NCBI RefSeq assembly: GCF_947623445.1
Contig: NC_135240.1
Coordinates: 19,964,001-20,028,000, forward strand
DNA length: 64,000 nt
From: Clavelina lepadiformis
Lineage: Eukaryota > Chordata > Ascidiacea > Aplousobranchia > Clavelinidae
Direction: 5' to 3'
Part shown: in pieces, positions 10,427 through 30,710 of the stretch
Position numbering within the stretch: the first letter of the stretch is position 1
Layout of the letters: the number at the start of each line of letters is the position of its first letter
Program-made: the position numbers and the translations under genes
The notes under the pieces: model-generated
Databases searched by the model: none
Told to the model about the DNA's origin: nothing
Seen by the model: only the letters and a program-made list of their open reading frames with translations

Positions 10427-13400
10427 ATGACTGAGTTGGACTTGAGTTTTCTTACCCTGCAGGAAATACAGATCATTCAAGAAGTGCTGAAACGATCAAA
10501 GTTGCAAGATGAGCAAGTTGAAAGGGGAAAATTGTGAGTAGACTGGCTTTTTCAGTTTGTTTGTTTCGTAACACCTTAAAATTCGCAAACGCTACAAAGC
10601 CGAGGTCGCAACTTGCAATAAAGCCAATCTATAAGAATAAGGCCAAATGTTGCACAATTAACAGCAACTCCCCAACAGGTGAATTAAGTCGGGAAAGACT
10701 TACCCTGTGCAAATACGGATGCAATACATGTTTTGTCAGGGTTGTGGAAAAATAAAAAAGCTCCGGCTCCTGCAAACGTGACCTTTTGTATTTAAAGCTC
10801 GTGTGAAGACGAATTTATGACGTCGTAATAAAACTTGTAGGCAGAAAAGCCTTTATCTATATTAACCATTGGCTAAATTCAAAGTCTTTGTCCTCGGTAT
10901 AGGCCAATATACGTACTTTTTAATTGGTACAACAACAGTAACTATTTCACAAAAAGCTTTTTCAAAACTGTAAACTATTTTGTCTATATAACTTATTTAC
11001 GTTTTCATTTTTAAGGAAAAAGAACAGAAAAATTCCAGCGCCACCGTTTTTGTGCGTGACGTATTATGCACTGTTTATTGACTTTGTGATAGCACAGCAA
11101 GAATAGAAACTATTTCCGGTAGAAAATATTGCAATATATCTTACTTTTTGTTTTTTGGTAAAAAAAACAAACGTTGTGGTACAATCAAGAGTAAAGCTCG
11201 GGTTCGTGAAAACATACTAAAAATGGTGTCGTTTGTGATGAACTTTCGAGCTCGGACTCTGTTTTGGCAAATCCTTTAGGCTTTGCAGACCGCTTTATTT
11301 GCTCCAATAGATTCTTTAACCCCTTGGTTCCACCATGAGGATCTTTTCTCACTATTCCTCGACACACAGAGCCGTTTTCGCCCGCAAGCACTGACAGCAG
11401 ACGTTACTATTGGTCTGCAGATTTAAACAGCGTTCATTTCAGATCAGTGTCCTCCGTGCACTCCGAAAGTTCTTATGTACATCCTTATCGGCTAAGGCTT
11501 CCAACTTGATTCTATAAGACCAGTTGGTCTTGTAAGGTCTAAAGGGTGCCAGAGGTTTTAAGAGATGCAGATTGCAGACAACCAGATGGTGACAGATAGC
11601 TCAGCACCCGTTTGACTCAAACGTCCATCACGCAAGAAAAAAGGTCGGCTGAAACGATACAAAAATCTATCAACAACTGCTGTTGTGCATTATCCCAGTA
11701 ACAAGTATACTTGTGCACATCTCTATTGAAAAAGGTGTTCATAATGCTAAGACCGTTGTTACAACATAGCTGTAAGAGACACCTTCCATTCTCAATAAAG
11801 TCTGCATCACCATGATTTTTAATCACACCTTTCCATGTATGGTATTCAGTTTCAACATTTGCATTGAAGTCTCCCAACAGAAGTGTGGATTCACTGGGTG
11901 CCACCCTCATCTGCAGGGCAGCCTCCACCTCATCCACAAACTCGAGATATATCGACGTTGAATTTGGGCCATATACTTGCATACAAAACAGGCTTTGTTT
12001 CTCTAGTTTTAGCTTCAACATGCACACCCGACCTCCTAAAAGAATCTGTTCTCACAATCTGCCAGCCGGGGGCTTGTGAGTATCCTCAAACTCGCCTGGC
12101 TAGAAACTGTTGGTTTAACGCCAGAGCAGAAGAGTTTCTACCCATCAGCCAGCTGAACAGTTCCGGAGCTACGGCGCTTTATTGAAGAAATCCCTACAAT
12201 ATCAAGCCGGTACCGTTTGGTTTCTTGGACAAGTTTTTGCTCTTCTCCTGTCAGAGAAAGGACATTCCATTTTTCAACTGCTAACCTTCGACGGATTCAT
12301 GCACGAATACGCGTTGGATCTCCAAGTGTACAAGTACTCTACGCTGTCCCCAATTACCTCTTCAAACACGTAGCGAACACATTGGTGGTTTTCCGTTTCC
12401 GGGCGGCTTGTATGGGGGAGAATGCCGCTTATTTTTCGAACGAGCGTCTCTGCCTAAAACTTGAACACGTTCCTTGTTAACCCGCGCGACGAACAATGCA
12501 GTATGACTGATATTCTTGTGCGTATTCATGTTTTGGACCACTTTTGGTCTGACTTCTTACTTTCGACATGACCTGGTATGGGTATTCCTTTGAAGAAAAA
12601 GTTTCCTCCAGTATAGTTCGAAGTTCATCAAGACACTCATAACTGGAAAGCTCCTCTGCCACGACAAGGTAGTAGTCATAGAGGAGCAAATGGAGCAAAT
12701 CGAAACTTAAACGGACAAAAATTTTGCAAGATGACTTTCGTGCAGACACAAAAGACATGCCAGATTTGCGTTGTTTGCAGCGGATACATTTGCAACAATG
12801 TAAGGCTATGCAGTAAGTGAATCCTAACAAATTAGCGTATAATATGAAAGTAGATTGCCATAGTTGACAACTTGACAAGTAATTTGGACTTCGTTTAAAT
12901 GCCATATTACTAATTGGCATCAGTATTGCAGGTAATTATCTAAATGATACTGATCGCAGCCAAAGCTTGCAAGACAAATGCGATAATTCTGGTCAAAACG
13001 AACCAATTTGCGGCTCCTCTAAGAAACCGCACGCACCATGTGCATTATATAATTTTTATAGTATTAGGCATTGGGTATCTCTCATTAATGCATATAATAG
13101 GTAGCGCTGAAGTTGTTTTTTATCTGCGCTGTGAAGCGCCATTGAGCGTTTGCTTTGATAATTTGCTGTTATTATTATTATTAATATTATAAATGTAGGG
13201 AGTATAGAAAGGTGGAGTGAACGTACTCACAATGCGCGAAATGCACATGGATCCGAAAGTGCTCCACAATGCACAAGTTGCGCGCGGTTTGTAACACATT
13301 CCTGAAAACAAATTGTTATAATATCTCGCTTGACACCATTTTAAAAATTATGCACTTCTGCACGATATTGTCAGTTAGGATTTTGTCAAAAAGAGTAACC

Positions 13401-16386
13401 TATTTCTGGAAAAGGGTCGGCTCACTTTGCTGTGAACAAGGCTATTATAACATGAAATCCAGCTAACTGTGCTATAGTTATAGAAACCGGAAAACTACAC
13501 TTAATCACCCCACCTAGACATCGAAGGTCGATCATTTATCACTTTTCGTCTAAAACGAAGAAGCAACTAATGCAACCTACATATACATATCTAAGTTATA
13601 AACTACATTATTTGCATCAATAGCAACATTTATGTAGTTTTTAACTCACTATTAGCTTAAAGCTGTGGTAAATAGTCGGTGATTATACAGTATAGTTAAA
13701 TCTTACATGTTGGTACGTTGTGACTTGTGAGTAATTTTGCAAAAGTTTTAAGGTGTGTATATTTGACAAAAATTAAAATCCCAGTTGTTAAAAACCGATT
13801 TCACAAGAGGAAACATATAACACATACCAGTATTACTTCGTGAATAAGATTTATGTGAAATTTTGTTTTTAGGAAACATGACGAAGTGAGACATGTTTCC
13901 TCTGAAGACTTCATTCGTTCTAAGTGGTCCGTATATCGCTCCTGTGATTCGCCGGTCTACGTTCCCGCCCGAGATATTGTTTCAGCTGCGCTTGAAAAGC
14001 CCGAATCGGAAGGTCCTTAATGCTAGTTTGTAGATTTTGCAGGCATTGCTTGAAGTTGAATGAGCATTTATAATAACATCTATTGGGTTTCCAGAAATTT
14101 ACAGAAAAGAAAGCAATGGTAAGGATGTGGTCATTGGCCACAGCCTCAACAAAAACAACGAAAATAAATTAACTCCATCGATTGAAGATAAACCCGTCGA
14201 AATTTCTTGGCTGCAAAAACTCATGGGTGAAGGCAAGGAAGACATTTTAGAGCAAGATGTAAGTATAAAAAGCAGGCTAATCACTTGATTTACCGTGTGT
14301 ACACCTGCGCATACAAGTTTTGCTTTTTAAAGATACCCAACGATGTGCCGCCTACATTGGTGCAGTGGACGGAAGACATAAAACCGCCTACTTTGCTCGA
14401 ATTGGCTTCTACCTTAGCGCCTTGTTCTGAAGATCCAGATGATGACAAATGGAAATTAACCACCGTTGAAGTTGATGCGCCATTTAGTGATGGAGAACCT
14501 AAAGTACTTGGAGAAAGCAGAGAGGCTTGTTATGGACTAAGAAAACAATCGAATAATGAAATATCAAAAAGTGCTAAAAGCAGTCAAGAAGATACTGCAG
14601 AGGGAGATAGAAGTCGTCTCACTCCACTGAATTCGGAAAAACAATTTGGCACCAGTAAAATTTTGTTAACATGTTTTAAAATTACGTCACGTTGCATAAA
14701 CGAAAGCAATTTAGGTTAAGCTAAGTTTTAAATGTTAGATATCCTTATTTTATTGTATGATTGCACAAAAATTATATAAAAATCATGCAAAAGCTTCCTA
14801 GGAAAACTATGTTGAATACACAAACAACAACTCCTTATGTAAACGAAAAGCATAATATCACGAGTATCTTTCAAAATCATCTTTGCTATTTCTTGTGTTT
14901 AGTTTGATTTATAAGTATATTATAGGCCTAGGGGTATTATGTGCAGAAGGTGTGGACTTCAGAAAGCTTTCAATGGAATCACGTACTTCCGTTCCAGAAC
15001 ATGTAAGAGATTTGCAATAACCACAGTTGGTTTGTTGTAATATCATTGCTTTAGCATGAATTTTTAATTAGGGATTTCTGGGAACTGTGGACATCTCAGT
15101 AACATTTTATCCTCCTGAGACTGCCAAAAACACAAAGTTTCCAGTCAAAGGAACGTGCGTATCTGTTGCAAAAAATCTTATATGTTAATTGCAAAATAGT
15201 ATAAATCCCGGTAACAGTAGCTTGCCTTGTGCTTACATTTTACATCATCTTAAAGGCGATTTCCTGGAAACAATAAATTTGACATTCTATCACGAAGAGA
15301 GTACGTGATCATGACTGGTGCAAAACTTGGTTTGTTCAAAGATACTGGAAGCGGAGCGACACGTAACCAAGACGGTGAACTGCATCTGGTTGTGAAAGGC
15401 GCCCAAAATTTACACCTACCTACGTCGATTGTCAGGTGATTTGACCTTAAAATTCACCTTAGCAAAATTCCACCAAATTCATAAAATATATAGACAAAAC
15501 AGAATTGTGCAACTGCGATTTCTCTTACTCAGAAATAAAGTAAAAACCTACGTCAAGTGTTATTTGCTTCCGGATCGTTACCATGGCTCGAAAATGAGAA
15601 GTGAGATAATAAAAGAGACTATCAATCCCAAGTAAGTTATAGTCCTATAGTAAACAAAGTGATCGAATATGTTGGGTTGATAAACCTCACAGATATCAAC
15701 TTTAAATTTTAAGTATTTTAACAAACTGCAGGATATAGAAATTCACAAACCATGCATAATCTGGACCGCTTTGATGCGCGTAAATATACTTTAAAGGATT
15801 TTGGGTTGCGAAAAAACTTTCGTTTAAAACTGCTGAAGTATAGACCTAACTCGCTAACATGCGCTTAAACACGTAAATCGTCATCACAATAACAGGTTTT
15901 GAATAAAAAATTTTTAAACTTTTTCATAAACAGCTACAACCACAAGTTTGTGTTTCGTGGCTTCACTCAAAAAGAATTCACGGAAAGGTCTATAGAATTA
16001 ACTATTGGTGGTATTTCTTCATCGCGCATGGCGACTACAATGGTTGTTGGATTTGTTAGACTTTGCGATGGCAACAATAGTAAGTTCGATGACCGGATTA
16101 TTTCTGTATTTTGGCCTTTTTATTTTGGCAAATGAGAAGTGATCACCTTGCCTATTGCGTAATACGACACCAGGCATTAACCTGTCATCACCTCGTGGTA
16201 TAGCTTGTGCAATTAATGCTTTTGCTTTTTCTTGAATTCATAACAGAAGATGCCATTAATAAGAAGATATCATGGAAAATTTGCACTGCTGAAGAAGCTG
16301 ATTTATGGAATAAAGCTTTTGCTGAACCGTCCAAAGAAATTAACGCCGTTTTACCAATTCGACATAAAACTAGACATAAACGTTAG
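10427..16386 (+). CDS. SYTL: Synaptotagmin-like protein (Rab27-effector type), single C2
   Basis: Ten coding exons chain in phase: 10427-10533, 13873-14012, 14095-14258, 14333-14654, 14926-15002, 15072-15154, 15256-15435, 15533-15631, 15934-16079, 16247-16386 (485 residues). The N-terminus starts MTELDLSFLTLQEIQIIQEV, matching the first helix of the Slp homology domain that binds GTP-Rab27 in vertebrate Slp1-5. The C-terminus matches the Slp C2B domain: GELHLVVKGAQNL, KTYVKCYLLPD, NPNYNHKFVFRGF, and a W..ICTAEEADLWNKA tail. The middle is acidic and low in structure. Slp proteins normally have C2A plus C2B; only the C2B-type domain is present here. The usual acidic Ca2+-binding loop residues (SDP and WDxD) are absent, so membrane binding is probably calcium-independent. 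The exon 2 donor (GTCCTT at 14013) is the weakest junction. Predicted role: tethering secretory vesicles at the plasma membrane. Confidence 0.82.
10534..13872 (+). other. Large first intron of the synaptotagmin-like gene
   Basis: Donor GTGAGT at 10534, acceptor TTTTTAG ending at 13872. It contains an antisense non-LTR retrotransposon fragment at about 11410-12390 and an ATT microsatellite at about 13166-13190. Nothing else coding is supported. Confidence 0.65.
11410..12390 (-). mobile_element. Decayed non-LTR retrotransposon endonuclease fragment
   Basis: Minus-strand translation shows an APE-type endonuclease region: QVYGPNST, LLLGDFNANVE, WKGVIKNHGD, CCNNGLSIMNTFF, HKYTCYWD and LIDFCIVSADLFS. 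The longest open piece is 136 codons (12027-11617). Upstream in other frames are ETKRYRLDIVGISS and RLADCEN; downstream are STDHHLVVCN and YRIKLEALADKDV. Continuity therefore requires several frameshifts and stops. The sequence type is that of RTE-like LINEs commonly mis-annotated as craniofacial development protein 2-like. No reverse transcriptase follows, so this is a 5' fragment of a dead copy. Confidence 0.75.
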
Positions 16387-17954
16387 ACTTGTTTCCGATA
16401 ATTCAGCTATCATCTGTTTGTTGAATACCCTATAAATATATCTAGCCTGTGTATTAACTATAACTTATAGAGGCTATATATATTTCTTCATCTTTTTTGT
16501 TCAATTATATGTTATGTTGTGTTGTACTTTTGAAGAATTTGTTTTGTATGACCTTATTGAATGCGCTTGCATCATCATAATACTCTATAAAACCCTCCAG
16601 TATCTCTTCTATATAAAACCTTAGAGTGAATAGGTTAAAACTGCAGCTTTTTGTTTTTTTGAAATGAATACATCGCAATTTGGAAATACATACAATTTCC
16701 TAAAACCCAACTCTGATATTATAAAGCGTATGGCACACTTGAAGGTATACAATTATTACACATATGCCATTCCCAGTGGTATAAAACTTATCTTGTGTAA
16801 TGTTTTCATTTATAATTATTTGTTTGTTCTTATAGCGCCTGCATTGAATCTCCAATTATATACATATTAATTGTAACACAATATTGGCTGGGTATCTTTT
16901 AGAAGAAAGCGCATGCTCTTTTGTATAACTGTCATGAATAAATTACAGTTCGCCAATTTTCTTGCAGTGATGCACACTTCCTAGAAACAAAACCACGGAA
17001 ATTCTTATCAACGCAATCATTTCTTAATCATGTTATTTGCGTGTCCCTTGTAAACGTATAATTTAATTAAAACACTATTTACAAGGTATGCTCACACAAA
17101 CGCTATATGAAAACAGAAACTGTATTTGCTTGGAAAGCACTTTCACCAAATTTGGTTCTCAGTAATTAACACTATGCTCAAGCTCCCATGGCCAACGCTT
17201 CTCCGTTTTCCTAAAGCTTAAATCCTTATGACATCAATTCATTTTTTTTAATTCCAAAATGGCTGAAAATTTTATGCTGTAACCTACTAAGCAAATTGCT
17301 TTCCAGTTATCCAACAGCCTTTTACTTGTTCAATAGCTCTATAGAATAAAGTAACAAACATTAAATTACTTTTATTATCATATACATGTAGAATATTACA
17401 TATGAGAATGAAGTGAAACACTATCAATAACCCATGAAAAAACGTGTTGAATTCCATTTAGTAGATTTTAAAGCTGCTTTATTTGAGTGGAGTATGCTGT
17501 TTGACGCAAGTAGAAAATTTTTACTCAGCACTCAGATATTCGAGAACGTTTTTGTAAGTACTTGAAGCTTTTTATCTCATGATTTTGTGCTAGTATACTG
17601 AAATAATGGTATGTGTTGTATTTGTACACGAAAGTATCTCGAAAATGACGTGTACAAGTGCTTAAACCTTAAAAGTGGTATTTGAAAACAGCTTTGATAA
17701 CTTATAAACATTGATGTAGCCTACTATTGGCTTAAGCAAAATTACAAATTAAAATTTAAATATTTACAAATCGCAACATGTTTTTACAATACTTTACATT
17801 GTTTTTTTTTATCTGTATACAAAACAGTTATTTTATAAGAAACGAATTACTGTTAAAACGTTTTTCTTTCCCAAACTCAAAATCGAATGCAGTCCTTTTA
17901 GCGACGCTTCTAACTCAATCCGATGCCACTCTAAACGATGAACAATCAAATAAT
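16387..17954. other. Convergent intergenic region
   Basis: This lies between the 3' end of the plus-strand synaptotagmin-like gene and the 3' end of the minus-strand intelectin-like gene A. It is AT-rich with no credible exon. An AATAAA on the plus strand at 16937-16942 is a candidate poly(A) signal for the upstream gene. Confidence 0.5.
16937..16942 (+). promoter_or_regulatory. Possible polyadenylation signal (synaptotagmin-like gene)
   Basis: Canonical AATAAA about 550 nt after the stop at 16384-16386. The distance is rather long, so a variant signal closer in is possible. Confidence 0.3.
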
Positions 17955-22723
<4,769 letters not shown>

Positions 22724-24151
22724 TTGGAAATTTGATCCGCTGGTATACGCCAAGGCAATGCGCGATAACACTTGTAACAATGTTAATACTAACAGTAATC
22801 AGTTTTAATATTAGTATAACAATAGTGATTATTGTGCGGAAACGCGAATAGCTTTCGTAAATATTTCAAACCTGTATAACAAATATGTCGATTTAAGCTA
22901 TAAAATTTATCAAACAGTACCTACGACGAACCAACGCAAAAGCCCAAACTGTTGAAAACATGTTAAAATTCCGTCAATTATCTTCTGCTGTTTTGGTATT
23001 TGTGTTCATTCTACTTATGCGTCGTAACTTGCAATATTTTTGTTCTAACATCAAGCAGTTATTGAAGCAGCTTTTAACCTGGATACGTGTGGTTCTTTAT
23101 TTTTGGTGGTACATTTTGCCAGGGACAAAATACAGTAAAACTGTTGGAACGAAACATTTTTCTACAGAGAACAATGTCCAGTTAGGAATACCTATAATTG
23201 TTCGTTATATACTTAAACAATAACGTACTTGTTTCTTGTGACAAGTTTGATTTCAGGTATATGTTCTACATATAAAATTATTATTTGTTGCATGGGACAC
23301 CTTGACAAGCTTGATTGCAATTACAACGACGCATACGACTTGTCGGTGAAAGTTTAATAGCGATTTTGCAATGTGTGTTTGAATTAAAACTAATTAGTTA
23401 TGCATTATTGGCTGCATTGCATTCTCACCAAAACTAAAGAAAAACTTGTGCACCTACTCGCAGTTTTTTTTTCATGTGAATGAATCGTGTGTAATTGGAA
23501 GTAAGCTGATAAGCATTTCGATTGCAACGTTTATTTTGTCGTATTTGTGTCACAGGTAAAACAGATTTGTAAGTTATTGGCTAACCTACTAGATAAGTTA
23601 TGTCTTGCAGCAATTTATGTTTTACCCGTTATTATTTTGAAGTTGCTCTGCAAGCATTAGTTAAGTATGTTTTTACTACTCTAAAAACTGTATATATATA
23701 TTTTGCCATATAGTTACCAAACTTGGCTTAAAAAGCTGTCATACTAAATTTAATTTTGGTTTTGTTGTTACCTACCACCTTACCTTGTTATACCTATTGC
23801 GGGTTAAGTAAACTTGAACAGTTTTTTGCAATCCTTTCTGATGAATACCCACTATTTTAGTAGTTTCGTTTTTGAAATATTTTTGTGATCATTGTATGAT
23901 TTCATGGTAAATTTGGTAACTGATTTTGTTAAAAGGTAAAAAATAGAAAAACAGCTAAGAACCACTGAACTATTGTGACATATAGGCCTACATAAGTTGG
24001 CTATTATATATCGACAAACATCCTGCAGATAACGTAGGGTAAATTTATCCTTTCTTGCATACTCTTGCCAGTAAATGCCGCATATCATTTTAACTAGAAA
24101 TTTTCTTAAATTAATTATACTGTTAGCATCTATACAGTTATTTCTAAACAT

Positions 24152-24308
24152 CCAAACCCTCACTGTAGAAAACATAATACTAAGTAAACGTAGTAAAAGA
24201 GACCTCAAGAAGAAAGGTAAGACATTTGAAAATTTGATCCACTGATATAAACCTCCAAACCTTCACTTTACAAAAAATAACACTAAGTAAACGTAGTAAA
24301 ATAAACCT
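24152..24308. repeat. Two-copy direct repeat, period about 103 bp
   Basis: CCAAACCCTCACTG with AGTAAACGTAGTAAAA at 24152-24205 recurs as CCAAACCTTCACTT with AGTAAACGTAGTAAAA from 24255. The spacer between copies carries the relic of gene A's first exon. Confidence 0.6.
24206..24250 (-). pseudogene. Relic copy of intelectin-like gene A first exon
   Basis: The stretch GAAAGGTAAGACATTTG..AATTTGATCC matches 22705-22749, the start-codon region of gene A, with few mismatches. On the minus strand it reads ATG (24223-24221) MSYLSS then stop, against MSYLSSST in gene A. No other exons of a third gene are visible nearby. Confidence 0.5.
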
Positions 24309-26872
24309 TTTATGCTATATAAACCATTTTCTACTACCTGACAAAGCGAAATTAAAGCTAGCGAAAGGTTGTATATACAAATACACGTTTCCCTTTAAGA
24401 TGCTATAACCGGATCTGACTACTGCATTTCGTTTAAACCCTTTTTCACTGGTTACGACCACAACAAAAAAGATTAGATGCATTCAAGGCTTTTTGCTAAG
24501 TATTTCAGAAACTCTTTTTTCAAAATGCATCAGCTATTTCTGCAACTCATAACATCAAATTATTTCATTATGCTATATTTTACGGTTTCTCCAAGTGTTA
24601 ATCTTAGCTCATCGGAACACGATTTAATTTTTTCTACTGCGACGGGAAACACGAACACGCTAAAACGTCATCAAGTCATCAGTAACCGAAGATGATAGAT
24701 GCTCTTCGTGAAAGTGAAACATTTGCGAAGGAAAAAGTTTTGTTTTTTAACTTTTAACCGATTTTGTCAGGTAGACTACATTTCCAGTTGTTATGCGAGT
24801 ATTTCATTTGTACTTTCATAAATTTACAACTGACACCTTTAAATACAGAAGGCATTGTTTTTAGAACATAATAAGTTAGTAGTCATGATTTTACACATTC
24901 CATTCAAGCTATGTCATTTAACTGTTTGATATTTTACCAAAACAAAAATCCCTTCAAAGCGACACTTCGTGCAGGATGCTTGCATATGTTAGTTTTCAAA
25001 TGGTCTGCTTAATATTTTACTGCAGACGTGAATTTTTGTAATCAGGCTAGTTAACAAAGTTCCCATTTAACTGCCAAACTTACTGCGATCAATCCGAATG
25101 GAAGATCAAACATGATCAGCTGACAGTAGCCCAGACATGAAGTCAAAAATAGATAAAATAGTAAACAAAGAAACTTTGCTAATTAGCATTCTAGTAGAAA
25201 ATCAATATTGTAAAGCACAATTTTGGCGCACGATCCTTAGTCGTTCAAAAAGCATTTACCAAAAACGTGGACGGCTTCTTACTCAACCTTATCGCTGTCG
25301 TTTGTTGTATGCATGTATCTGCGGAAATATGGATACTGAAAGGTCACAAATATACGTCTCTGAGGGATATATGAGAAAATTTTCATGTAGACGATTGCAT
25401 TCCCATCGTTATTGTCTTATTGTCGTATTTTTATCAAATCACCTTATGCAATAAGCACAGACCGAGTTGTATGAAGTTACTGTGATAGTTACCCTTCAAA
25501 AAGTTTGACTACCAAAAAATTTGTGATCAGTTTCTGGAAAAGGAAGCAAAACGGAGATACTACAATTTTTAGTGGTATAACTATATTACTCTTTGTCTCA
25601 ACGACAAGTTTACGGTAAAATCCCGTAAACTCGCCGCAAACCGACCTTAACGAAGCTCATGAAAAAAAGCACTCCATATTTGCAAAACAACATGAACACT
25701 ATCAAATTTATTCAACACTACAGACAAGTTCGGTCAAAAAAGGTCAAGTTTATTGATTCTTTGACACTGCAACGGTTTAGGATGTGAACGTGTGACTTAA
25801 AAAGATAGGAATTGAACGCTACGTCGCAAAATGCATCATCACTATCATGATGCACCCCAAGCAATATATTTTAATACCAGCAGGAACAATTTTTAATCGA
25901 AAAAATAAACAAAATAAAAAAGTAACCTAAAAGACACATATCCATAACCAAAATTGTATAAAGTTCTGCGCATTGTTAAACTTGGCATCGCTTGAAGATT
26001 GAAGGCGACATTTTGGAAAAAAAACAAGATGAATTTTTTTGACTGGCTCAGATGGCAGATAGATATACATTCCAGATCTTACCGCAATAGAAATTTACTG
26101 AAAGCTAATAATGGATATTAAACGGAAAAGGTCTGGTTAAAACTACAAAACTCCTTTAGGCCAAAGATGTTACAACATAAAATATAGAGCTAGGCCTATG
26201 TCTGACAAAATCTAATCAGTGGCATGTTGTACTGTTTTGATATCGCAATGGGGACATAAAAATATCCAGAAAAATATTTTTATAACATACGCGTTTGACC
26301 ATAATTTTGAAAACTATACACAACAGAAGTGTTACCTTTGGTTTACAAATATACCACCTAATGCAAAAATAATTTAGATAAGTTCGCAAATACCGAAAAT
26401 GTTCAAGATGGTCTTAAATTTTGGTATGAGTATCATCTACTGTGCACAAGCTATTGATGTTTACATGCTGGAATATTCATTAATTAGATATTTCATTGAA
26501 AAAAGCAAAATAATCTTAGTCATCATATTATAGGGACATAAACGTGACTTCGGCTGCACAGTTACTTCGGTTTTCATATTCTGACTAAAAGAAGCGGAAC
26601 TGAAATATCATCTGATTTCAAACTCGAGTAAACTACAACCTTTATCAGTACACAGCAGAACTTTTAAGAAACAGCATAGATGCTTCAAATTGGTATATTT
26701 TTTACAGTACACTACTTTATTATTTATTAGTTCATTGCACATATCAACGGTAGCAGTAAACCAGCACCGTAATGACTTATATAGCCTCAAACTGTATAGG
26801 CTTATTGTATTAAAACATAATGCAAATACTATTTACATCTTTATCATATATGGAAGATTGTTAAAAGGCTGT

Positions 26873-26878
26873 TTTATT
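26873..26878 (-). promoter_or_regulatory. Polyadenylation signal AATAAA (intelectin-like B)
   Basis: TTTATT on the plus strand, about 108 nt beyond the stop codon of gene B at 26986-26988. A short 3' UTR is plausible. Confidence 0.45.
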
Positions 26879-26985
26879 GAGGGAAAACCATTATCACGAT
26901 CGCTATGAGAAACAAAAGTAAATTTTTAAGGAGAAATTTTAACACAACCCAGCACAAAGCTGTTGCACAAATTGCTTTAAGGCCA

Positions 26986-30710
<3,725 letters not shown>

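Larger units (their letters stand above)
22724..26985. other. Intergenic region between the two intelectin-like genes
   Basis: About 4.3 kb. The longest frames (22960-23223 and 25137-25454, plus strand) have no family signature and no splice context, and are judged spurious. The stretch contains a relic of gene A's first exon (24206-24250) and a 103-bp-period duplication (24152-24308). The promoter of gene A should lie just above 22723. Confidence 0.5.

Noticed and set aside
12477..12920. 147-codon minus-strand ORF in the first intron of the synaptotagmin-like gene
   Set aside because: Cys/Leu-rich low-quality frame next to the decayed retrotransposon; no domain recognised.
22960..23223. 87-codon plus-strand ORF with hydrophobic start
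   Set aside because: No splice context, no recognisable domain, AT-rich composition; chance frame in the intergenic space between the intelectin-like genes.
25137..25454. 105-codon plus-strand ORF
   Set aside because: Longest frame in its region but without family signature, flanking exons or codon pattern; treated as random.
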